Shown one piece after another: positions 28,151 to 35,621 of a stretch of DNA of 64,000 bases. Made by a program: the position numbers and the translations under genes. Origin of the DNA: Oscillatoriales cyanobacterium USR001 (GTDB lineage: Bacteria > Cyanobacteriota > Cyanobacteriia > Cyanobacteriales > Microcoleaceae); NCBI GenBank assembly GCA_001698425.1, contig MBRE01000078.1, positions 25,929 to 89,928 of the forward strand, given 5' to 3'. Numbering within the stretch: position 1 is the stretch's first letter; each line of letters begins with the position of its first letter. Under the pieces are notes generated by a model. The model had not been told where the DNA came from. It worked only from the letters and a program-made list of their open reading frames with translations, and ran no database searches.

Positions 28151-29260
28151 ATGGATGTTAAAGCAGCAGTCGCTTTCAATGCCGGCAAACCCCTAAGCAT
28201 TGAAACCGTACAACTGGAAGGGCCAAAAGCGGGCGAAGTATTAGTAGAAGTCAAAGCTACGGGAGTTTGCCACACTGACGCTTACACTCTTTCTGGAGCC
28301 GATCCTGAAGGCTTATTCCCGGCTATTTTAGGCCATGAGGGAGCGGGTATTGTAGTAGAAATTGGGGCGGGAGTGACGAGTGTAAAAGCAGGCGATCGCG
28401 TCATTCCTCTCTATACTCCAGAATGTCGTCAATGCGAATATTGTCTTAGTAGAAAAACCAATCTTTGTCAAGCAATTCGCTCTACTCAAGGGCGTGGCGT
28501 AATGCCCGATGGTAGCAGTAGATTTTCCATTAATGGGGAAAAAATTCATCACTACATGGGAACATCTACCTTTGCTAATTATACAGTATTGCCAGAAATT
28601 GCCGTAGCCAAAATCAGGGAAGATGCACCTTTTGATAAAGTTTGTTTGATTGGTTGCGGCGTAACAACCGGTATTGGTGCTGTTATTAATACCGCCAAAG
28701 TAGAAGCCGGAGCGAATGTTATAGTTTTCGGTTTAGGTGGTATAGGATTAAATGTAATTCAAGGCGCTCGCATGGTGGGAGCTAATATGATTGTCGGTGT
28801 CGATCTCAATCCCGCTAAACGAGAATTAGCTGAAAAATTCGGGATGACTCACTATGTTAACCCCCAAGAAATTGCCGGTGATTTAGTCCCTTATCTAGTA
28901 GATTTAACTAAAGGCGGTGCTGATTACACCTTTGAATGTATTGGCAATGTTAATGTCATGCGTCAAGCCTTAGAATGTTGTCATAAAGGTTGGGGCGTGA
29001 GTGTAATTATTGGGGTTGCGGGAGCCGGTCAAGAAATTAGTACCCGTCCATTTCAGCTAGTAACTGGAAGGGTTTGGAAAGGGACGGCTTTTGGTGGTGC
29101 GAGAGGCCGTACTGATGTCCCTAAAATTGTTGATTGGTACATGGATGGTAAAATTAATATTGATGATTTAGTCACTCAAGTAATGCCAGTTGAACGGATT
29201 AATGAGGCTTTTGATTTGATGCACCAAGGTAAGTCAATTCGCACCGTTATTACTTTTTAA
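28151..29260 (+). CDS. frmA: S-(hydroxymethyl)glutathione dehydrogenase (class III alcohol dehydrogenase)
   Basis: This zinc enzyme oxidises the formaldehyde-glutathione adduct to S-formylglutathione with NAD. The catalytic zinc ligands are in GVCHTDAYT and GHEGAGIV, the structural zinc site in [15 protein letters not shown], and the Rossmann fold in [17 protein letters not shown]. At 369 residues it is full length. An ATG at 28151 after AAAGGTG is chosen over a GTG three codons upstream. The S-formylglutathione hydrolase next door completes the pathway. Confidence 0.95.
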   Translation: MDVKAAVAFNAGKPLSIETVQLEGPKAGEVLVEVKATGVCHTDAYTLSGADPEGLFPAILGHEGAGIVVEIGAGVTSVKAGDRVIPLYTPECRQCEYCLSRKTNLCQAIRSTQGRGVMPDGSSRFSINGEKIHHYMGTSTFANYTVLPEIAVAKIREDAPFDKVCLIGCGVTTGIGAVINTAKVEAGANVIVFGLGGIGLNVIQGARMVGANMIVGVDLNPAKRELAEKFGMTHYVNPQEIAGDLVPYLVDLTKGGADYTFECIGNVNVMRQALECCHKGWGVSVIIGVAGAGQEISTRPFQLVTGRVWKGTAFGGARGRTDVPKIVDWYMDGKINIDDLVTQVMPVERINEAFDLMHQGKSIRTVITF

Positions 29261-29274
29261 TGCTAGGATCTGGA

Positions 29275-29348
29275 AAGGGCGGAACATTCCGGCAAATAAG
29301 TTATTGGTGAGAAACAGAGATTTATTACCGAAATGCTTCGCCCTACTT
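29275..29348. repeat. Palindromic element, GGGCGAAGCATT family, copy 2
   Basis: It matches the complement of the element between pabC and pabB over about 70 bases. Here it separates frmA from the hydrolase gene and extends the latter's open frame upstream. Confidence 0.8.
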
Positions 29349-29381
29349 TTTGTTTACCTAATTACGTTAATGGTGAAGGTT

Positions 29382-30245
29382 ATGTCTGAATCTCCTAAAT
29401 TGCACAAAGAATATGCAAGTTTTGATGGGAAAGTTGGCTTTTATAGTCATCATTCTTCTGCTTGTAACACCGAGATGAAATTTGCTGTATATCAGCCACC
29501 CCAGGCTAAATCTCAGCCCGTACCAATCTTATATTTTCTATCTGGTTTAACCTGTACTGAAGAGAATTTTATGATCAAAGCAGGGGCGCAACAATTTGCG
29601 GCTAAATATGGATTAATGCTGGTTGCACCTGATACTAGCCCTCGTAATACTGGTATTCCTGGGGAGGATGAAGCTTGGGATTTAGGTAGCGGCGCAGGTT
29701 TCTATCTTAATGCAACTGTTGAACCTTGGAAAGCTCACTATCAAATGTATAGTTATGTGGTTGATGAGTTGCCTAAATTAATTGCCGAAAATTTTCCCGT
29801 AATACCTGAAAAACAGGGGATTTTTGGGCATTCAATGGGGGGACATGGGGCGTTAATTTGTGCTTTGAGAAATCCCCATATTTTCCTTTCTGTTTCAGCT
29901 TTTGCGCCAATTGGCGCACCGATGCGTACTCCTTGGGGTCAAAAAGTTTTGAGTAGTTATTTAGGCGATAATCCTGAAGATTGGCGGGCTTATGATGCTA
30001 GTGAATTGGTGCTAGAGGCAAAATATAACCGCCCTATTTTGATTGACTGTGGTACAGAAGATCAGTTTATTGCTGATGGGCAATTGTTGCCCGATGTCTT
30101 TAGGGATGCTTGTGCAAAAGTAGGTCAACCGCTAACTTTACGGATGCAGGAAGGTTACGATCATAGCTATTATTTTCTGGCAACTTTTGTGGAAGATCAT
30201 ATTCGCCATCATGCTGCTGTTTTATCGGAGGGATATTTTATTTAA
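29382..30245 (+). CDS. S-formylglutathione hydrolase
   Basis: This esterase-D family alpha/beta hydrolase (fghA/frmB) splits S-formylglutathione to formate and glutathione. The nucleophile elbow is GIFGHSMGGHGAL; the acid lies near CGTEDQFI and the His in GYDHSYYF. The frame is open from 29304, but those first 26 residues come from a palindromic repeat and form a spurious hydrophobic stretch. The ATG at 29382 gives MSESPKLHKEYASFDGKVGF and 287 residues, the family norm. It forms a two-gene formaldehyde detoxification unit with frmA. Confidence 0.94.
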   Translation: MSESPKLHKEYASFDGKVGFYSHHSSACNTEMKFAVYQPPQAKSQPVPILYFLSGLTCTEENFMIKAGAQQFAAKYGLMLVAPDTSPRNTGIPGEDEAWDLGSGAGFYLNATVEPWKAHYQMYSYVVDELPKLIAENFPVIPEKQGIFGHSMGGHGALICALRNPHIFLSVSAFAPIGAPMRTPWGQKVLSSYLGDNPEDWRAYDASELVLEAKYNRPILIDCGTEDQFIADGQLLPDVFRDACAKVGQPLTLRMQEGYDHSYYFLATFVEDHIRHHAAVLSEGYFI

Positions 30246-30288
30246 CTTTAACTTCGCGATGATTAATGGTCAAGGTTTTCATAATATT

Positions 30289-30858
30289 TTATCCTTGTAA
30301 AACTTGAGCAGCAGTTAACTGAAGATTCGCAAAAATTGAAGAGACAATCGTACTTTCTTCTTCATAAATTCGCTCATCATAAAATCCCTCCACCCATGCC
30401 AAAATTGTCACTTTTTGGGCGATCGGATCGACAATCCAATACTCCGCAATTCCCCGCGCTGCATACTCCGATCGCTTATAACGATAATCCCGATTTTCCT
30501 GATTTGGACTAACCACTTCGATCGCTAACAAAGGCGGCGGCATATCCATCAAAATCAGCGATCGTGTAGCCCCTTGCATTACCGTTGCTAACTCCTCAGA
30601 AAACACCACCAAATCAGGAACACGCACCCCCACCATACGGCTATGGACAGCAATTTCTGTTTTCATTCTTAACCGATAATATGGAATACCTAATTTCAGA
30701 AAATAGGCAACTAAAAACATCGCTATCCGACAATTTAGCTCGCTTTCAGAAGGCATAGGAATTAATTCTCCATTCTCTAATTCATATAAATTATCCGTCC
30801 CATCGTTAAAGTGAAGAAATTCCTCAAAAGTCATTTTTTTAGCAGTTGCAACTATCAT
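30289..30858 (-). CDS. Uma2 family (DUF820) putative endonuclease
   Basis: This 189-residue protein has the PD-(D/E)xK-like core of the family: VRVPDLVVFSEEL, LLAIEVVSPNQENRDYRYKR and YWIVDP. The family is greatly expanded in cyanobacteria and its role is unknown. It is convergent with the hydrolase gene and divergent from minC. Confidence 0.9.
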   Translation of the reverse strand: MIVATAKKMTFEEFLHFNDGTDNLYELENGELIPMPSESELNCRIAMFLVAYFLKLGIPYYRLRMKTEIAVHSRMVGVRVPDLVVFSEELATVMQGATRSLILMDMPPPLLAIEVVSPNQENRDYRYKRSEYAARGIAEYWIVDPIAQKVTILAWVEGFYDERIYEEESTIVSSIFANLQLTAAQVLQG

Positions 30859-30937
30859 TTTTTTCTCCTAGTATGGAAACAGTGCCATTAATCAGGTAAG
30901 ATTCATAGTTAACCTTAACTGCAATCAGACCAGTCCC

Positions 30938-31729
30938 ATGACGACTGAAACATCCCCTTCTATCTCTTTTACCCCCGATGTTCCCTCGCCCGAAGTTAAT
31001 TTTAACCTGCAAGTCCACCTGAAAAATGAAAATGGGCGCTTGTTGCTGTTGCTACCCCCAGAAACTTCCAGCGAGTTGGCAACTGTAACGGCAACAACTT
31101 GGACTGAAATGTGGCAAGAGTTAAAAGTGAGACTAAATGCAGGAGAACGCTTTTGGCAATCTAATGCAGAAGTCGATCTGATAGCTAAGGATAGGTTATT
31201 GGATGTTCGTCAACTGCAAGCGATCGCAGATGCCTTGAGCGAAGTCGATCTCCAACTTAAACGAGTTTACACCAACCGCCGCCAAACCGCCCTCGCCGCC
31301 GCCACAGTTGGTTACTCCGTCGAACAGCAATCCTCCGTTACCTCCCTTCATAAAACCACCCCAGAAAAAGCTTCCTCCAGCGCCGAGCCCCTATATTTGC
31401 AAATGACAATTCGTTCCGGCGTAGAAATTCGGCATCCCGGTACTGTGATAATTTTAGGAGATATCAATCCCGGTGGTTCAGTAGTCGCTCAAGGCGATAT
31501 CCTAGTTTGGGGCCGTTTGCGCGGAGTCGTTCATGCTGGAGCCAGCGGCAATACTAAAAGTGTGATTATGACTTTACAAATGGAACCCATGTTAATTCGG
31601 ATTGCTGAATACGTTGCCAGAGGACCTGAGAATCAACCAACTCAATTTTACCCAGAAGTCGCCTATGTGACTCCCCAAGGCATTCGGATTAGCAGAACAA
31701 TTGATTTTGATAAATCTCAATTAATTTAA
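30938..31729 (+). CDS. minC: Septum-site determining protein MinC
   Basis: MinC inhibits FtsZ polymerisation away from mid-cell. The N-terminal domain (about 20-130) is followed by a linker and the C-terminal beta-helix (about 150-260) with HPGTVIILGDINPGGSVVA and DILVWGRLRGVVHAGASGN, which binds MinD. The 263 residues are normal for cyanobacteria. minD and minE follow on the same strand. Confidence 0.95.
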   Translation: MTTETSPSISFTPDVPSPEVNFNLQVHLKNENGRLLLLLPPETSSELATVTATTWTEMWQELKVRLNAGERFWQSNAEVDLIAKDRLLDVRQLQAIADALSEVDLQLKRVYTNRRQTALAAATVGYSVEQQSSVTSLHKTTPEKASSSAEPLYLQMTIRSGVEIRHPGTVIILGDINPGGSVVAQGDILVWGRLRGVVHAGASGNTKSVIMTLQMEPMLIRIAEYVARGPENQPTQFYPEVAYVTPQGIRISRTIDFDKSQLI

Positions 31730-31730
31730 T

Positions 31731-31925
31731 GAAGGAAGAAGGAAGAAGGAAGAAGGAAGAAGGAAGAAGGAAGAAGGAAGAAGGAAGAGGGAAGAGGGAA
31801 GAAGGAAGAAGGAAGAGGGAAGGAAGAAGGAAGGAAGAAGGAATTCGCAGTTGACAGTTGACAGTTGACAGTTAACAATTAACAGTTAACAGTTAACAGT
31901 TAACAGTTAACAGTTAACCAATAAC
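31731..31925. repeat. STRR double tract (GGAAGAA then AGTTAAC) between minC and minD
   Basis: About 16 GGAAGAA/GGAAGAG heptamers are followed by about ten AGTTGAC/AGTTAAC heptamers. They fill nearly all of the 212 bases between minC and minD. Confidence 0.95.
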
Positions 31926-31941
31926 CAATCACCAATTAATT

Positions 31942-32748
31942 ATGACCCGTATTATTGTTGTTACATCAGGGAAAGGCGGAGTTGGAAAAACTACCTCCAC
32001 AGCAAATCTCGGTATGTCCTTGGCGAAACTTGGTCGCTCCGTTGCCGTAATTGACGCTGATTTTGGCTTGAGAAATTTAGACTTACTTCTAGGTTTAGAA
32101 AATCGCATAGTTTATACAGCAGTAGAAGTAATTTCTGGGGAGTGTAGATTAGAACAAGCATTAGTTAAAGATAAACGACAACCCCGTTTAGTATTACTGC
32201 CGGCCGCTCAAAATCGGATGAAAGATGCTGTGAATGCCGAACAAATGAAACAGGTAGTTGGAATGTTGGCAGAAAAATATGACTATATTATCATAGATTC
32301 ACCAGCGGGAATTGAACAGGGATTTCAAAATGCGATCGCCGCCGCCAAAGAAGGCATAATCGTCACCACCCCCGAAATCGCCGCCGTCCGCGATGCCGAT
32401 CGAGTAATCGGCTTACTAGAAGCTCATAACGTCAAACGCATTAACCTAATAGTTAACCGCATTAGACCAGCAATGGTGCAAGCTAATGATATGATGTCAG
32501 TACAGGACGTGCGAGAAATTTTAGCAATTCCTCTATTGGGCGTTGTCCCAGATGACGAACGAGTAATAGTTTCAACAAACCGAGGCGAACCTTTAGTTCT
32601 GTCAGAAACTCCATCTCTAGCTGGAACCGCCTACGAAAATATTGCCCGTCGTTTGGAAGGCGAAAAAGTAGAATTTCTGGATCTTAATCCCCCACAGGAA
32701 AACTTTTTTACTCGCATTCGCAGGCTATTAACCTCTAAAATTATGTAA
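31942..32748 (+). CDS. minD: Septum-site determining ATPase MinD
   Basis: This ParA-type ATPase (268 residues) has the deviant Walker A GKGGVGKTT, IDADFGLRNLDLLLGLENR and IIDSPAGIEQGFQNA. The basic C-terminal end (TRIRRLLTSKIM) is the membrane-targeting amphipathic helix. It recruits MinC to the membrane and is displaced by MinE. Confidence 0.97.
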   Translation: MTRIIVVTSGKGGVGKTTSTANLGMSLAKLGRSVAVIDADFGLRNLDLLLGLENRIVYTAVEVISGECRLEQALVKDKRQPRLVLLPAAQNRMKDAVNAEQMKQVVGMLAEKYDYIIIDSPAGIEQGFQNAIAAAKEGIIVTTPEIAAVRDADRVIGLLEAHNVKRINLIVNRIRPAMVQANDMMSVQDVREILAIPLLGVVPDDERVIVSTNRGEPLVLSETPSLAGTAYENIARRLEGEKVEFLDLNPPQENFFTRIRRLLTSKIM

Positions 32749-32847
32749 GTAGGCGGTAAAAGTTGGCAATCCACGCTGATGTCGGCAGACTGCCAGTTAA
32801 ACGATTTGTCCAATTTTTTTGATTCAGCAGCTACCCCCGTAAGTCCT

Positions 32848-33120
32848 ATGATCCACTCACTTCTCGATCGACTTTTTCCCCGCCCAACCGAAAACAGCCG
32901 CGACGAGGTAAAACGCCGCCTCAAACTCGTTTTAGCCCACGATCGCTCCGATCTGAGTCCAGAAATGGTTGAGTCAATGCGTAAAGAAATTCTGGAAGTT
33001 GTATCTCGTTACGTGGAACTCGAAACCGATGGTACAGAATTTTCCTTAGAAAGCGATCGACGGGCAACAGCCCTAATCGCTAATTTACCCATTCGCCGTG
33101 TCAAATCAGAAACTACTTAA
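32848..33120 (+). CDS. minE: Cell division topological specificity factor MinE
   Basis: MinE stimulates MinD ATPase and restricts MinC/MinD from mid-cell. The protein starts [20 protein letters not shown], the membrane-targeting and anti-MinCD region, and continues [18 protein letters not shown] and [12 protein letters not shown]. The frame is open from 32779, but the extra 23 residues have no family counterpart, so ATG 32848 (90 residues) is preferred. It lies 99 bases after minD. Confidence 0.94.
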   Translation: MIHSLLDRLFPRPTENSRDEVKRRLKLVLAHDRSDLSPEMVESMRKEILEVVSRYVELETDGTEFSLESDRRATALIANLPIRRVKSETT

Positions 33121-33169
33121 AATCAGATTTAGTAGATTGCATTTAGAAGAACAATCTATTATTAAGATA

Positions 33170-33217
33170 TTAGGACTTACACAACTTTTGTGAGTTTTCG
33201 AGTAAGTCCCGCCCCTA
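33170..33217. repeat. Short inverted repeat with GGACTTAC/GTAAGTCC ends
   Basis: GGACTTAC at the left pairs with GTAAGTCC at the right, enclosing ACAACTTTTGTGAGTTTTCG. It immediately precedes the next gene and artificially extends its open frame by 13 codons. Confidence 0.6.
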
Positions 33218-33228
33218 CTGGAGCTACC

Positions 33229-34350
33229 ATGTTAGCCGAGCTAATCTCTTCCAGACGCATTCTCAAAGCCCAACTGATTGAATTTTTAGGACTCCCTGAC
33301 AATTCCAAGGACAAAAAAGAGAACCTAGTCAGCGCGATTTTATCTATTTTAGAAGTAGATACCGCCGAACAAGTAAGATTTTGGGAAACATTCAAACGGG
33401 AACTAGCCGTTGAACCGATCGAATTAGAAGAAATACTGCGATGTTCTAAAACTGAACGCAAACGCTGGATTAAAGAAGGAAAATTGCCGATTTTAGAATA
33501 TCGCATTTTTCGGAAATCCGGCATGGATTTAGAATATCCCGTTCACGATCGAAGATTTATCCTGGGAATTACTCAAGCGGAGATTCAACAATGGCGCGAA
33601 GAACACACATCTCGCACCAAAACTAATCGACAAACAGGAGCCCAAACAGCCTCCGAAAGTCGCAAAGAACATCAGCAATCCAGGGAAGCATTTGGTTCAG
33701 CTTGGGAAAAAATTATTACCGAATGGCAAGAAAAAGGCTCTGCGGAAATTGCTGCGGTTCTACAATTAGCCTATTGGACAGTTTGGGCTTCTCGTTGGGC
33801 AAAGGAAAATCAGATTAAAAGTTTGAGAGCGATTAAATATAATGAAGAATACGATCGGCGGCGAGAGCAATGGTATGAGCGGAAAAATCAAGCAATTGAA
33901 TTATTAGCTCAGGTTTCCTATGGAATGCTATCATTTTATCGCCCTGTTGATGCCGATAAGTTGTATCTGAAACTTTGCGATCGTCACTACGAAATGATGA
34001 AGGAGGGATATTATTGGGACAAATGGGAATTTTATCATCAAAATCGCAAATTAATTAATAAATGTCGGGAATGTGTTTATACGGAAACCAGAGATTATTA
34101 TTCTCTTTATTATCTGGAAATTAAAACCGAACTATTTCCAGATTTTACATTTTCTTACCATACCCCGTATCCGATCGGTAAAAAGTTTTTACCTCATCCA
34201 GAAACATTACCTCATGTAGATCATGTGGAGCAAGATGGTATTTTTCGGTTTGGCCGACCGATGTTAGAACAGGAGAAAATAATTCACAGGGAAAAAGATG
34301 TGGTGGTGAAGTTTGAGCAGGCTTTGGCCGAGGTGAAAAAGTTTTTATAA
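33229..34350 (+). CDS. Unknown protein upstream of the PLD nuclease
   Basis: I do not recognise this 373-residue protein. Residues 1-45 (LISSRRILKAQLIEFLGLPD) resemble a SAP-like DNA-binding fold. EEILRCSKTERKRWIKEGKL further on resembles a short helix-turn-helix. The middle is helical and Arg/Glu/Gln-rich, and the C-terminal part has a CREC motif, a Tyr-rich stretch (TRDYYSLYYLEIKTELF) and FSYHTPYPIGKKFLPHPE. It has no membrane segment. It lies 53 bases ahead of the PLD-nuclease gene on the same strand, so a joint role in the restriction island is plausible but unproven. The start is ATG 33229, with GGAG 5 bases upstream. Confidence 0.75.
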   Translation: MLAELISSRRILKAQLIEFLGLPDNSKDKKENLVSAILSILEVDTAEQVRFWETFKRELAVEPIELEEILRCSKTERKRWIKEGKLPILEYRIFRKSGMDLEYPVHDRRFILGITQAEIQQWREEHTSRTKTNRQTGAQTASESRKEHQQSREAFGSAWEKIITEWQEKGSAEIAAVLQLAYWTVWASRWAKENQIKSLRAIKYNEEYDRRREQWYERKNQAIELLAQVSYGMLSFYRPVDADKLYLKLCDRHYEMMKEGYYWDKWEFYHQNRKLINKCRECVYTETRDYYSLYYLEIKTELFPDFTFSYHTPYPIGKKFLPHPETLPHVDHVEQDGIFRFGRPMLEQEKIIHREKDVVVKFEQALAEVKKFL

Positions 34351-34403
34351 TCTAACGAGCCACCAAACTTATCTGCTACACCTAATGAAAGGAGTGACTA
34401 TTC

Positions 34404-35621
34404 ATGCTTAATTTTGTTCATCAACCAGAAAGTACAGTACGTCTTGGTGATTACTTAAGAACTCACCTTCAGGAGAGTAAATGGACTAATTTTAGATCGG
34501 CAATTGCTTTTGTGAAACAATCAGGTGTTAAGCATATTTGTCAACCCTTAACAGAGTTTTCATACAATGGCTCTGTTAAAATTTCTGTTGGTATAGATCA
34601 TGGTGGCACATCAATGGAGGGTCTGCGTACATTATTTGAGAGCATTGAGAATAGAGGTGAAATTTGGATTTATCACAATGAAAATTTTTCCACATTTCAT
34701 CCTAAAATTTATCTATTTAAAAATGATAATCAAGCAGATGTTTTAATTGGTTCAAGTAATCTCACTGAGGGAGGACTATTTACAAATTATGAGGCATCTT
34801 TCTCAGTGTCACTTGACCTAAATGTTAAAGTCGATCGAAATCTTTTACTGCAAATTGAGCATACTCTCGATCTATGGTCAAATAATATTCAAGGGACGGC
34901 TCGACTGTTGACATCAGATTTGCTTAATCAGTTAGTTATTAGTGGCTATGTACCAACTGAGGCGCAAGCAAGAACAAATCAAGAAACTCAAGAAAGGCGT
35001 AGAAGTTCCCAACAAGGTTCTAATTTGATCGCAATGCCGCCTCTATTTCCTCGTGTTCAAGTTCCAAGAGCACCTGTAGTTTCAACAGAAATTTTTGATG
35101 AATCTGAGGATTTTAGTCCTGAAGAGATTGAAATTGAAATTCCTGAACCAGTACCCCCACAAGTCGGTAATTATAGAGGCTTTGTTATGACCCTACAAAA
35201 AACTGATGTGGGTCGCGGACAAACAACCCCAGGAAAAGCCGCGAGATCGCCTGAAATTTTTATTCCTCTTTCAGCGCGAGATTACGATCCTGAATTCTGG
35301 GGTTGGACTAATGATTTTATCGAAGATCCAAACAAGCCCGGAAAATGGGATAGACAAGGCGTAAGAATGCGAGTTGGAATAAGCACTGTAGATGTAAATA
35401 TGATGACTTGGCCAGATAAATCTGATTTTAGACTTCGGAGTGAAGTACTCCGTAGTGCCGGAAATATTGGCGATATTTTGAAAATTGAACGCACTGATGG
35501 ACAAGGTGGCTTTGCATATTATGTCGAAATTATTCCTCAAGGTACTTCACAGTATGGTCAATTTCTAGGAGTGTGTGTTAATCCGGTTCGTAACTCAATA
35601 AAAAGATGGGGATATTACTAA
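34404..35621 (+). CDS. PLD-family restriction endonuclease candidate (BfiI/NgoFVII-like)
   Basis: The 405-residue protein has an N-terminal phospholipase-D-type nuclease domain with a single HKD-like motif: His near residue 98 in TFHPKIYLFKN, followed by IGSSNLTEGG. A single motif per chain implies a dimeric active site, as in the metal-independent enzyme BfiI. A proline/glutamate linker (about 190-250) leads to a C-terminal domain (about 255-405; NYRGFVMTLQKTDVGRGQTT, SPEIFIPLSARDYDPEFWGW) that may be a B3-like DNA-recognition fold; that is inference. GGAG precedes the ATG. The stop overlaps the stop of the convergent methyltransferase gene by 4 bases, a layout expected for a restriction-modification pair. 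Confidence 0.82.
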   Translation: MLNFVHQPESTVRLGDYLRTHLQESKWTNFRSAIAFVKQSGVKHICQPLTEFSYNGSVKISVGIDHGGTSMEGLRTLFESIENRGEIWIYHNENFSTFHPKIYLFKNDNQADVLIGSSNLTEGGLFTNYEASFSVSLDLNVKVDRNLLLQIEHTLDLWSNNIQGTARLLTSDLLNQLVISGYVPTEAQARTNQETQERRRSSQQGSNLIAMPPLFPRVQVPRAPVVSTEIFDESEDFSPEEIEIEIPEPVPPQVGNYRGFVMTLQKTDVGRGQTTPGKAARSPEIFIPLSARDYDPEFWGWTNDFIEDPNKPGKWDRQGVRMRVGISTVDVNMMTWPDKSDFRLRSEVLRSAGNIGDILKIERTDGQGGFAYYVEIIPQGTSQYGQFLGVCVNPVRNSIKRWGYY

